Below are positions 17,758-25,721 of a stretch of 64,000 nucleotides of DNA, one piece after another. Where the stretch lies: assembly GCF_000372465.1 (NCBI RefSeq), contig NZ_AQUZ01000004.1:1202-65201 (forward strand), given 5' to 3'. The number at the start of each line of letters is the position of its first letter. Position 1 is the first letter of the stretch. This DNA comes from Kribbella catacumbae DSM 19601 (lineage in GTDB: Bacteria > Actinomycetota > Actinomycetes > Propionibacteriales > Kribbellaceae). The notes beneath the pieces were generated by a model. The model was not told the origin of the DNA and made no database searches. It saw only the letters and a program-made list of their open reading frames with translations. A program made the position numbers and the translations under genes.

Positions 17758-19194
17758 ATGTTCGTGCCAGTATCTGGTGTGGACCAGAAACCAGGAGAAA
17801 TGAAGCGCCGGGGTTACCTCGCGGTTGGGTTTCTGACGACCTGGAACGTGGTTCTTTATGCGGTCACCGGCGGGCGGTACATCTGGCTCGAAGGCCGGGT
17901 CACCAACGGAGTCTTCCGGAACTGGTTGCGCCGGTTCCGCTATCGGCCGCAACGGGTCGCGCGGCCGGAGACCGAGCAGGAGCTCGTCGAGCTCGTCAGG
18001 TCCGCTGGTGAGATCCGGGTCTTCGGGGCCGGGCACTCCTTCAACACTGGCATCGCGACAAGTGGCATGCTGATCTCGCTGGACCGGTACTGCGGTGTGG
18101 TCGCCAAGGATCCGGCGAAGAAGCAGGTCACCTTCAAGGGCGGCACGCGGGTGCGGGAGATCGCGAAGACGCTGCTCGCGGACGGGCTCGCCTTTGCCGC
18201 ACTGCCGTCCCATGACGCGCAGAGCATCGCGGGCATCCTGTCGACCGACGTGCACGGCACCGGGCGCGACTGGGGTTTCGTCAGCGAACTGGTGGTCAGC
18301 CTCAAGCTCCTCGACGGCAATGGTGTAGTCCACGAGTGCTTCCCGGGCGACGAGTTGTTCTCCGCAGCCATCGGCGGAATCGGGGCCGTCGGCATCATCA
18401 TCGAAGTGACCGTCCAGGCGGTCGACCGGTTCAACGTCGAGCAGAAGGTCGAGCTCGCGGAACTGCCTGCGGTGGAGGCGAATCTCGGGGCGCTGCTGCA
18501 ACAGCACACGCATCTGAGCCTGTATCTCTTTCCCTTCACGGATCGCTGCCAGATCAACACCTGGGAACCGACCGGGAAGAAGCAGTCGTTCCTCGGCAAC
18601 CTTCGTGAGTTCGTCAGCATCTCGCTCGACGCGCTGCTGGCCGCGTGGATGGCCGGCTTGATGGCGCGCTCGGGGCTGATGCCGAAGCTGTCCCGTTCCG
18701 CGCATCGGCTCAAGCGCGGCAGCAACCTCGTACTGGAGAGCAACAAGGCTTTCAACCGGTCGATCTACCACTTGCACCAGGAGCTGGAGTTCGCGATCCC
18801 GTACGAGGACGCGATGCCGGTGGCGCGGCGGTTCCTCGAGCTGTACGAGTCGATGTACTCGCGCGACCTGCCCTACACCTTCCTGGAGGTGCGGTTCACT
18901 CCGGCCGGGCACGAGCGCACATTGATCGGCGGCGGGCGGGGTCGTCGTTCCGTCTGGCTCGATCTGCTCTCCAACGACTCCCATGCCTTCGAGGCGTACT
19001 ACGCCGAAGTCGAGAAGCTGATGCGTGAGGTCGATGCCCGTCCACACCTTGGCAAGTACGGCCGGAGCATCACGAGTGCGGACCTCGCAAGGACCCACGG
19101 CGCCAGCTACAACCGCTTCCTGGACCTGATGGCCGAGCACGACCCCGCCGGCAAGTTCTCGAACGAGTTCACCAAGCGACTCCTACAGCCGTAG
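17758..19194 (+). CDS. FAD-linked sugar-lactone oxidase-like protein
   Basis: A 478-residue VAO-type flavoenzyme. The FAD-binding half has GEIRVFGAGHSFN (about 84-96), where the His is the usual covalent flavin attachment point, and ILSTDVHGTGRDWG. The C-terminal half ends in LGKYG...RFLDLMAEHDPAGKFSNEF, as in D-arabinono-1,4-lactone and alditol oxidases. Residues about 17-40 are hydrophobic and may anchor it to the membrane. The start at 17758 suits a leaderless promoter. An alternative ATG at 17800 has AGGAG only two bases away, which is too close to be convincing. It converges with the MFS gene on the other strand, overlapping by 12 bases. Substrate uncertain. Confidence 0.8.
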   Translation: MFVPVSGVDQKPGEMKRRGYLAVGFLTTWNVVLYAVTGGRYIWLEGRVTNGVFRNWLRRFRYRPQRVARPETEQELVELVRSAGEIRVFGAGHSFNTGIATSGMLISLDRYCGVVAKDPAKKQVTFKGGTRVREIAKTLLADGLAFAALPSHDAQSIAGILSTDVHGTGRDWGFVSELVVSLKLLDGNGVVHECFPGDELFSAAIGGIGAVGIIIEVTVQAVDRFNVEQKVELAELPAVEANLGALLQQHTHLSLYLFPFTDRCQINTWEPTGKKQSFLGNLREFVSISLDALLAAWMAGLMARSGLMPKLSRSAHRLKRGSNLVLESNKAFNRSIYHLHQELEFAIPYEDAMPVARRFLELYESMYSRDLPYTFLEVRFTPAGHERTLIGGGRGRRSVWLDLLSNDSHAFEAYYAEVEKLMREVDARPHLGKYGRSITSADLARTHGASYNRFLDLMAEHDPAGKFSNEFTKRLLQP

Positions 19195-20343
19195 AGGTTC
19201 GGCAAGTCGGCGGGTCAGGAGACAACCGATAGCGGGGAGCAGAGCCAAGCACGCGAGTACGAGTTGGAGCGAGCTCGCCTTGGCCGCTGCGGCCAGGGCG
19301 GGTGCGACCACACCTCCCGCACTCACCGCCAGGCCGAGGGTTACGCCGCTAGCCGTGCCGACTCGAGTCGGCAGATAGTCCTGGCCGAGTGTGATGTGCA
19401 GCGAGAACGGCACGTACAATGCGATAGCGCTCAACGCGACGAAGACGAACAATGCCGCCGTGGGGACGAGAGCGACGCCGGCCAAGGCGACCGCGGCTAC
19501 GGCGTACGACCAGCGCATGGTTGTGATCCGCCCGAAGCGCGTCGCGAGCCGGCCTCCGAGCAGCGTGCCGATCACTCCCCCGCCGAACAGCACGAAGAGA
19601 GTCGTCGCGCTCGCGCCGGCGCTGAGGTGCAGCCGCTGGCCGACGTACAGGCCGAGGAAGGTGCTCAGGCCGACATAGCTGATCGAGCGGAGGACGATGA
19701 TCGCCGTCAGCGTACGGAAGGCCGGCCAGTCGTCGGCCCCGACCAGATCTCTCGTCCGGAGCCGTGCCGCGCCACCGGAACGCAGCAACGGCACGGTGAT
19801 CGCCGCGCCGAGCACCGCGGGGACGATCAGGAGTGGGCTCGCCGTCAGGCCGGAGTACGAGAGAAGCGGTCCGGCGGCGGGTGCGACCGCGAAGCCGAGG
19901 TTGCCACCGAGGGAGAACCAGCTCATGCCGACATGGCTGCCGCCTGTCACCGAACGCGCGGTGCGGGCCGCCTGCGGATGGTAGGCGGCAACCCCGATGC
20001 CGGTCAGGCCGATCGCCGCGAGCGCGAACGGGTACGACGAACTGACGCCGATCAACGCGACCCCAAGACCGGAAACGATCATGCTCACCGGGATCAGCCA
20101 CGGCATCGACCACCGATCAGTCAGCAGCCCGAAGAGCGGCTGGACGACTGACGACAGCAACGTCGCCGCCAGCACGAACCCGGAGACGGCCAGGTAGCCG
20201 TAGCCACGCTCGGCGACCAGGAACGGTACGAGCACGGGCACGATCCCCTGGTACAGGTCCACGCTGCCGTGGCCAACGCAGAGCAACACCAGACCGGGGC
20301 GGTGGGGTGGGGTCTGTAGAGGCACAGCTTGGAATCGCTTCAC
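19183..20343 (-). CDS. MFS exporter, fosmidomycin-resistance type
   Basis: A 386-residue transporter with twelve predicted membrane segments. The N-terminus LCVGHGSVDLYQGIVPVLVPFL and the sequence GIGVAAYHPQAARTA (about 115-130) are typical of the Fsr/fosmidomycin-resistance subfamily, which exports small drugs. It is divergent from an AraC-type regulator with about 50 bases between starts, an arrangement that suggests control by that regulator. Its 3' end overlaps the flavoprotein gene by 12 bases on the opposite strand. The natural substrate is unknown. Confidence 0.85.
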   Translation of the reverse strand: MKRFQAVPLQTPPHRPGLVLLCVGHGSVDLYQGIVPVLVPFLVAERGYGYLAVSGFVLAATLLSSVVQPLFGLLTDRWSMPWLIPVSMIVSGLGVALIGVSSSYPFALAAIGLTGIGVAAYHPQAARTARSVTGGSHVGMSWFSLGGNLGFAVAPAAGPLLSYSGLTASPLLIVPAVLGAAITVPLLRSGGAARLRTRDLVGADDWPAFRTLTAIIVLRSISYVGLSTFLGLYVGQRLHLSAGASATTLFVLFGGGVIGTLLGGRLATRFGRITTMRWSYAVAAVALAGVALVPTAALFVFVALSAIALYVPFSLHITLGQDYLPTRVGTASGVTLGLAVSAGGVVAPALAAAAKASSLQLVLACLALLPAIGCLLTRRLAEPLRL

Positions 20344-20382
20344 AATCTCCAGCCTCGGCCACCGTCACGTTGACCGGCTTCC

Positions 20383-20388
20383 GATAAT
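20383..20388 (+). promoter_or_regulatory. Candidate leaderless -10 box of the AraC gene
   Basis: GATAAT ends seven bases before the ATG at 20396, with no ribosome site between, which suggests that transcription starts at the ATG. No convincing -35 box is seen at standard distance. Confidence 0.4.
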
Positions 20389-20395
20389 CTGACAG

Positions 20396-21136
20396 ATGAT
20401 GTCGATTCCCCGCCACGCCCCGATCGCGCCGACCGCGCTGCGCCGACTCGCGCCCGGCGCGGGCATCGACGCGCACCGCCACGACGACCACCAGATCGCG
20501 TACGCCGCCAGCGGGGTGCTCGCCGTGACGACGGATCGCGGCCACTGGATCGCGCCCGCGACGAGGGCGATCTGGGTGCCGGCCGGGACCGTGCACGAGC
20601 ACCGCGCCTACGGTCCGACCGACCTGCACCTGGTCGGCCTGCCCGCAAGCGATAACCCTGTCGCCCTGGACCGACCCGCAGTACTCGCCGTCGGACCGCT
20701 GCTCCGCGAGCTGATCATCGCCTACACCGCGGACCCCGACGACAACAGCGCCGCCCGCCGCCGGATCCGCGGTGTTCTGCTCGACCAGCTGAAACAGTCG
20801 CCCCAGCAACCAATTCGATTGCCTACAGCAACTGACGACCGGCTCGCGGCGGTCTGCGAGATCCTGTACGCCGATCCCGCCGACGGGCGCGGGCTGTCCC
20901 AGCTGGGCACGCAGGTGGGAGCAGCCGAGCGCACGCTGTCCCGCCTGTTCCGGCAGGAGTTCGCGATGACGTTCCCGCAGTGGCGCACGCAACTCCGCCT
21001 CCATCACGCCCTGATCCTGCTGGCCGACGGCGAGCCGGTCACCACCGTCGCCTACCGCTGCGGCTGGTCCAGCCCGAGCGCCTTCATCGACGTCTTCCGC
21101 CGAACCTTCGGCCAGACGCCCGGACGGCAGTTCTAG
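20396..21136 (+). CDS. AraC family transcriptional regulator
   Basis: A 246-residue regulator with an N-terminal cupin (IDAHRHDDHQIAYAASG at about 24-40, and WVPAGTVHEHRAYG) and a C-terminal double helix-turn-helix domain. The second half contains GAAERTLSRLFRQEFAMTFPQWRTQLRLHHAL and VAYRCGWSSPSAFIDVFRRTFGQTPGRQF, the canonical AraC signature. It faces away from the Fsr-type exporter, its likely target. The stop codon overlaps that of the opposing acetyltransferase gene. The effector is unknown; the cupin suggests a small ligand. Confidence 0.9.
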   Translation: MMSIPRHAPIAPTALRRLAPGAGIDAHRHDDHQIAYAASGVLAVTTDRGHWIAPATRAIWVPAGTVHEHRAYGPTDLHLVGLPASDNPVALDRPAVLAVGPLLRELIIAYTADPDDNSAARRRIRGVLLDQLKQSPQQPIRLPTATDDRLAAVCEILYADPADGRGLSQLGTQVGAAERTLSRLFRQEFAMTFPQWRTQLRLHHALILLADGEPVTTVAYRCGWSSPSAFIDVFRRTFGQTPGRQF

Positions 21137-21612
21137 AGTTCGACTTCGTACGTCTGGCTCAGCAGCCCTGAGCCAAAGAGATCATGCGGCTCTTCACTGG
21201 TCAGCTTGAAACCGCGCGCCAGGTAAATGTGGCGTGCGGCAACCAACGGGTCGTTCGTCCACAGCACCATCCGCTTGTAGCCGGCCTCCCGCGCGAACGC
21301 CATGCAGGTATCCACCAACCGCCCACCGAGGCCCTGCCCGCGGCTGGACGGATGCAGCAGAAGCAGCCGGAGCTTGGCCGTCCCCTCGTCCGGACCACGC
21401 ACGCAGAAGATGCTCCCCATCCGCTCACCGTCCTGCTCCGCGATCCAGGCCGCCTCGCGCGCCGGATCGTGGTTCTGGCCGAAGTCCGCGACGATCTGCG
21501 CCACGAGTCCCTCGTAGTTCATCCCCCATCCGTACTCCGCGGCGTACAGCTCGCCGTGTTGCTGGACCACCCAGCCGAGGTCTCCCGGCCGATCAAGTCG
21601 CCTGATCTCCAT
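21133..21612 (-). CDS. GNAT N-acetyltransferase
   Basis: A 159-residue acetyl-CoA-dependent transferase. The acetyl-CoA motif A is LRLLLLHPSSRGQGLGGRLVD (Q/RxxGxG type), followed by FAREAGYKRMVLWTND and the C-terminal ARHIYLARGFKLTSEEPHDLFG. It resembles the acetyltransferase half of MarR-GNAT fusion proteins, but no MarR part is present. It is divergent from the TetR gene and could fall under the same operator. The acceptor substrate is unknown. Confidence 0.88.
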   Translation of the reverse strand: MEIRRLDRPGDLGWVVQQHGELYAAEYGWGMNYEGLVAQIVADFGQNHDPAREAAWIAEQDGERMGSIFCVRGPDEGTAKLRLLLLHPSSRGQGLGGRLVDTCMAFAREAGYKRMVLWTNDPLVAARHIYLARGFKLTSEEPHDLFGSGLLSQTYEVEL

Positions 21613-21627
21613 CTACACCACCCGATC

Positions 21628-21658
21628 TACTGACACATTCGTTTCAGTAAGCGATACT
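21628..21658 (+). promoter_or_regulatory. TetR-gene promoter with overlapping palindromic operator
   Basis: CTGACA (21630-21635) and GATACT (21653-21658) are spaced by 17 bases and end six bases before the GTG start at 21665, a textbook arrangement for a leaderless mRNA. A 22-base imperfect palindrome at 21628-21649 (arms TACTGA and TCAGTA, with further pairing AC/GT inside) covers the -35 box and half the spacer. A bound TetR dimer would block both this gene and perhaps the divergent acetyltransferase. Confidence 0.7.
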
Positions 21659-21664
21659 AGCCTG

Positions 21665-22231
21665 GTGTCCACGACGAAACCAGCCCCCTCCGCGCGGGAG
21701 ACTGAACTCCTGGAACTCGCCTACGCGTACTCGCTGAGCCATGGGCTGGCCGATCTGTCGCTCCGCCCGCTCGCGGCGGCGATCGGTTCGAGCCCGCGCG
21801 TGCTGCTGTTCCTGTTCGGCAGCAAGGACGGCCTGATCCGCGCCCTGCTCGCCCGCGCCCGCAGCGACGAACTCGATCTGCTGGCGAAGATCTCCAGCGA
21901 GTACGACGAACCGCCGGGGCTAGAGGTGGTCGCGAAGGAGCTCTGGACCTGGCTGGCCTCCGAGGAGCACCGGCCGCTGATGAACCTCTGGGTCGAGGCG
22001 TACGGGCGGTCGCTGGTCGCGCCCGACGGGCCGTGGGCCGGCTTCGCCCGCGAGACCGTCGACGACTGGCTGAAGCTGCTGAAGGCCGTGCAGCCCGGCA
22101 AGGACAGCAAGGCCGCGCAGGCGCGACGTACCGGAGTACTGGCGATCCTGCGCGGCGGGTTGCTCGACCTGGCGGCGACCGGCGATGCAGATCGCACGAC
22201 GGCCGCCGTCCTCGCCTATCTAAAGGATTAG
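21665..22231 (+). CDS. TetR family transcriptional regulator
   Basis: A 188-residue repressor. Residues about 10-60 form the TetR helix-turn-helix: ELAYAYSLSHGLADLSLRPLAAAIGSSPRVLLFLFGSKDGLIRALL. The rest is the helical ligand-binding and dimerisation domain. The GTG start at 21665 directly follows a leaderless promoter whose -35 region carries a palindromic operator, so autoregulation is likely. The end overlaps the RNB nuclease gene on the other strand by 12 bases. The ligand is unknown. Confidence 0.87.
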   Translation: MSTTKPAPSARETELLELAYAYSLSHGLADLSLRPLAAAIGSSPRVLLFLFGSKDGLIRALLARARSDELDLLAKISSEYDEPPGLEVVAKELWTWLASEEHRPLMNLWVEAYGRSLVAPDGPWAGFARETVDDWLKLLKAVQPGKDSKAAQARRTGVLAILRGGLLDLAATGDADRTTAAVLAYLKD

Positions 22232-23656
22232 CTCGAAAGCGACCGTGCGCTTGGCGATGGAGGCCTCGGTGAGCTTGACCCGGACCGGCTGGCCCAGCGG
22301 CAGCGTCGCAGTACCGGTGACGCGGCCCTCGATCGCGAGGGTGGAAAGTGCGACGATCCCGCGGGTCGGCTCGCGGTCGTCGACATCGGTGATCACGCCG
22401 TCGTACGACGAACCGACGTGCTCGGCGACCAGCCCGGCCTCGACCATGCTCACGATCGAGCGTTCGTAGGCGTGTGCCTTGCGGGCGCACTCCTCCATGA
22501 TCTTCGGGACCTCGTCCATCGACTCGTGAACCCAGGCCGGCACCTCGGCGTCCGCGCACAACGCGAGGCAGATCTCGCTGGTCCAGCGGTCGACGAGCCG
22601 GCGCAGCGGCGCGGTGCAGTGCGCGTACTCCGACTTCATCGCGGCGTGCTCCGGCTGGGCCGGCACTCCACCCGAGAAAGCCGTGTAGCCGGCGCCGCGG
22701 AAGAGCACCGTGCAGGCGGCGAGCATCGCGGCGTGGGCCGGCACCTTCGGGTCGAGCCCGTGGATGAACTCGGCGTACGACGTGCCGACGGGCCAGCCGA
22801 TGCCGAGAGCCTTCGCCGTGTTCTCCAGCTTGCGGCGCAGGTCGTCGTGCGACTCGGGAAGCGTGCGGAGGATGCCGATCTCGCCGTACATCATCAGGTG
22901 CGCGGCGGCCATCCCGGTCAGCAGCGAGATCTGCGCGTTCCAGCCCTCGACGGGCAGGGGTGCGCGGAACTCGAGCGTCCACTCGCCGTTGGAGGCGATG
23001 ACCTCCTGATCCGGGATGGGCAGGTTGACGCCGCCGCGCTCCAGCTCGCGCTGCTCGCGCAGCTTGCCGACCTCCCGGAGCAACTGCAGCGACTCCGAGG
23101 CGGTACCGGCGTCGAGATCCTTCTGGACGCCGGCGTAGCTGAGCTTGGCGCGCGACTTCACCAGCGCGCGCTCACACCTCACGTCCGTGCCCTCGCCCGA
23201 GGCGTCGACCGTGATCGTCCACAGCACCGCGGGACGGACCTCACCGGCCAGCAGCGACGCCGCGCCCTCGGACAGCTCCGGCGGGTGCAACGGCGTGCGC
23301 TTGTCCGGCGCGTAGAGCGTCTCGCCTCGCTTGCGAGCCTCGAGGTCGATCGGATCACCCGGCTGGACGAACGCGGCGACGTCCGCGATCGCGTAGTGCA
23401 CGGTGTAGCCGTCGCCGGCGCGCTCGATCTGCACGGCCTGGTCGAGGTCCATCGAGTCCGGCGGATCGATCGTGACGAACTCGAGGTCGGTCCGGTCCAG
23501 CTCAGGCAGCCGCGGATTGGCCGCCGCGGTCAGGGCCGCCTTGACCACCTCGGCCGGGAACTCGGCCGGCACCTCGAGCTCTTGTCTGATCGCCTGCAGC
23601 GAGGCATGGAAAACCTCGGGAACCGCTTCGGCGAAATGCACCCTCTGCAACGGCAC
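22220..23656 (-). CDS. RNB-domain ribonuclease (RNase II family)
   Basis: A 478-residue 3'-5' exoribonuclease of the RNase II/R class, acting in RNA turnover. The catalytic aspartate cluster is FVTIDPPDSMDLDQAV (about 60-76), followed by VHYAIADVAAFVQPGD and RTPLHPPELSEGAASLL. The region HCTAPLRRLVDRWTS is the RNB C-terminal signature, and the tail (GRVTGTATLPLGQPVRVKL) looks like an S1-type beta domain. No N-terminal cold-shock domains are present, so this is the short actinobacterial type. I place the start at GTG 23656 (VPLQRVHFAEA), with GGAG seven bases upstream. The open frame extends further upstream but without protein-like sequence. Confidence 0.88.
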   Translation of the reverse strand: MPLQRVHFAEAVPEVFHASLQAIRQELEVPAEFPAEVVKAALTAAANPRLPELDRTDLEFVTIDPPDSMDLDQAVQIERAGDGYTVHYAIADVAAFVQPGDPIDLEARKRGETLYAPDKRTPLHPPELSEGAASLLAGEVRPAVLWTITVDASGEGTDVRCERALVKSRAKLSYAGVQKDLDAGTASESLQLLREVGKLREQRELERGGVNLPIPDQEVIASNGEWTLEFRAPLPVEGWNAQISLLTGMAAAHLMMYGEIGILRTLPESHDDLRRKLENTAKALGIGWPVGTSYAEFIHGLDPKVPAHAAMLAACTVLFRGAGYTAFSGGVPAQPEHAAMKSEYAHCTAPLRRLVDRWTSEICLALCADAEVPAWVHESMDEVPKIMEECARKAHAYERSIVSMVEAGLVAEHVGSSYDGVITDVDDREPTRGIVALSTLAIEGRVTGTATLPLGQPVRVKLTEASIAKRTVAFELIL

Positions 23657-23706
23657 GCGACCACTCCGTCCATCCGGCGACGCACCCCGTTGTGCGCGGC
23701 TTAGGG

Positions 23707-24837
23707 TCAGACTAGTGCCGGTTGCACGTTGAAGGACTTCAGGGAGGCCAGGCCGTCGGCGTACCAGTGGATCTCGGTGAGGGTGGCGGGGGCCAGTTCC
23801 ATCCGGAAGAGGGAGTTCATCGGGGCCTGGAGCACCGACCTGACCATCAGCTTGATCGGGGTCACGTGGGTGACCACGAGCACGGTCTTGCCCGGGTACG
23901 CCGCGAGCAGGCCGTCCCGCGCGGACCGGGCCCGCCGGGCGCAGGCGTCGAAGGACTCGCCACCGGGCGGCGCGACCGTGGTCGACTCCATCCAGGCGTT
24001 GAGCGCGTCCGGCCACTTCTGCTGCACCTCGGCGAAGGTGTGGCCGTCCCAGTCACCGAACGAGCACTCCACCCAGCCCTTCTCGACCTTCACGTCGAGC
24101 CCGAGCACCTCCGCCACGGTCGCCGCCGTCTGCCGCGTCCGCAGCATCGGCGAGGACACCACCGCGTCGACTCCACCGCGCTTTGCGAGGTACTGCGCCG
24201 CGGCCCGCGCCTGCGCCTCGCCGAGCTCGCTGAGCCGGGGGTCGTCCCCGCCCGAGCCGGAGAACCGCTTCTCGACGGTGTGAGCCGTCTGGCCGTGCCG
24301 CAGGAAGATCAACTGGGTCGGCGGCTCAGCCTGCGCACCCCACCCCTGCATGGCCTTCTGCTGGTCCGAAGGCTCAGCCGGTACTACGGCCGCCGGCCCG
24401 GCCTCAGTAGGGTGCAGCGGCACCGGCTTCCCGTCGAGCGCCATGTTGGCCAGCGCGTCGGCGGCGGCGTTCTGGGCGCGTGGTACCCAGGTCCACTCCG
24501 TCCCGAACGGCGCGAGCGACTGCGCCTTGATCGCCAGCGGCTTCATGTCCGGGTGTTTGATCTTCCAGCGCCCGGCCATCTGCTCGATCACCAGCTTGGA
24601 GTCCATCCGGACCTCGATCGAGGCGTCCGGCGTGTACTCCGCCGCCAGCTCCAGCCCGGCGATCAGCCCGCTGTACTCCGCCACGTTGTTGGTCGCGATG
24701 CCGATGGTCACCCCCTTCTGGGCGATCACCGCACCGGTCTCCGGGTCACGCACCAGCGCGCCGTACGAGGCGGGGCCCGGGTTGCCCCGGGAACCGCCGT
24801 CGGCCTCGACGATGACGTGCGAGGGACCGCTGCTCAC
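23707..24837 (-). CDS. Bifunctional RNase HI / histidine phosphatase
   Basis: A 376-residue two-domain enzyme like Mycobacterium Rv2228c. Residues about 5-135 are RNase HI: Asp13 in VEADGGSRGNPG, then Glu in SGLIAGLELA, Asp in RMDSKLV and Asp in NAAADALANMA. This part cuts RNA in RNA-DNA hybrids. Residues about 175-376 are a histidine phosphatase with the phospho-accepting LRHGQTAH. The GTG start at 24837 overlaps the stop of the zinc ribbon gene (GTGA). The CobC-like half is usually described as an acid or alpha-ribazole phosphatase; its true substrate is uncertain. Confidence 0.92.
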   Translation of the reverse strand: MSSGPSHVIVEADGGSRGNPGPASYGALVRDPETGAVIAQKGVTIGIATNNVAEYSGLIAGLELAAEYTPDASIEVRMDSKLVIEQMAGRWKIKHPDMKPLAIKAQSLAPFGTEWTWVPRAQNAAADALANMALDGKPVPLHPTEAGPAAVVPAEPSDQQKAMQGWGAQAEPPTQLIFLRHGQTAHTVEKRFSGSGGDDPRLSELGEAQARAAAQYLAKRGGVDAVVSSPMLRTRQTAATVAEVLGLDVKVEKGWVECSFGDWDGHTFAEVQQKWPDALNAWMESTTVAPPGGESFDACARRARSARDGLLAAYPGKTVLVVTHVTPIKLMVRSVLQAPMNSLFRMELAPATLTEIHWYADGLASLKSFNVQPALV

Positions 24838-25577
24838 AGGGCGCTCTCCGGCGTACGCACCAGGATCCGGCTGCACTCCTCGCAGCGCAGTACGACATCG
24901 GCGGCCGCTGCCTTGAACTTGCTCAGGTCGGACGGCGCGAGCTCCATCCGGCAGCCCATGCAACGCTTGCCGACCAGCGGCGCGGCGCCGATGCCGCCGT
25001 TGCGCTCACGCAGCTTGAGGTACATCGTGATGAGGTCGTCCGGCAGTTCGGCCGCCACCGTGGCGCGCTTGTCGCCGAGCGTGGCGCGCTGCTCGTCGAG
25101 CTCCTTCAGCGCGGCGTCACGGGTCGCCTCCAGCTCGGCCTGCCGGCCGGCGAACGCGTCGGCGCGGGTCTGCAGGTCGGCCTGGACCCCTTCGGCGACC
25201 TCCAGCCGCTCCATCACCTCGAGCTCGGCGTCCTCCAGATCGGAGATCCGCCGGTCGAGCGAACCGATCTCGTGCTGCAGGTTCTCCAGGTCGCGCGGCG
25301 AGGTGACCTGGCCGGAGTCCATCCGCTGCTGGTTGCGCGCCTTGCGCTGGCGGACCTGGTCGACGTCGCTGTCAGCCTTCTTCTGCTCCCGCCGCAGGTC
25401 GCTGACCTCGGTGTCGGCGGTGACGAGTTCGCGGTCGACGACCGACTTCTCTTTCCCCAGCTCGGCCAGGGCCGCGTGCTCGGGCAGCGACTTGCGCTTG
25501 TGCGCGACCTGATCCAGCTGCAGGTCGAGATCCTGCAGGTCCAGCAACCGGCGTTGGACGGCGGGCTCGGCGTTCAG
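24834..25577 (-). CDS. Coiled-coil C4 zinc ribbon protein (CTG start)
   Basis: A 247-residue protein like Mycobacterium Rv2229c. Residues about 20-180 are a long antiparallel coiled coil rich in Glu, Arg, Asp and Leu. The C-terminus carries a zinc ribbon, CMGCRMEL...LRCEECSRIL. I place the start at CTG 25577. AAGGAG stands six bases upstream, an in-frame stop lies at 25599-25601, and no ATG, GTG or TTG occurs between them. The resulting N-terminus, NAEPAVQRRLLDLQDLD, fits the family. The TTG at 25547 has no ribosome site. It is followed by the coupled RNase H/phosphatase gene. Function is unknown; a nucleic-acid or scaffold role is usually assumed. Confidence 0.85.
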   Translation of the reverse strand: MNAEPAVQRRLLDLQDLDLQLDQVAHKRKSLPEHAALAELGKEKSVVDRELVTADTEVSDLRREQKKADSDVDQVRQRKARNQQRMDSGQVTSPRDLENLQHEIGSLDRRISDLEDAELEVMERLEVAEGVQADLQTRADAFAGRQAELEATRDAALKELDEQRATLGDKRATVAAELPDDLITMYLKLRERNGGIGAAPLVGKRCMGCRMELAPSDLSKFKAAAADVVLRCEECSRILVRTPESAL

Positions 25578-25721
25578 GGTCGGCTCCTTAGATCGCGTTC
25601 AGTTGTCAGCCGTGCACCGGTGAGAGCCGCCCACTGAAGTGCTGGGTCTTGCGCCGGAACAGAGCGTCGAGATGTGAGTGTCCACGGTACTGCCCCGCTC
25701 TGCAAGACAGCAGACCGAGGC

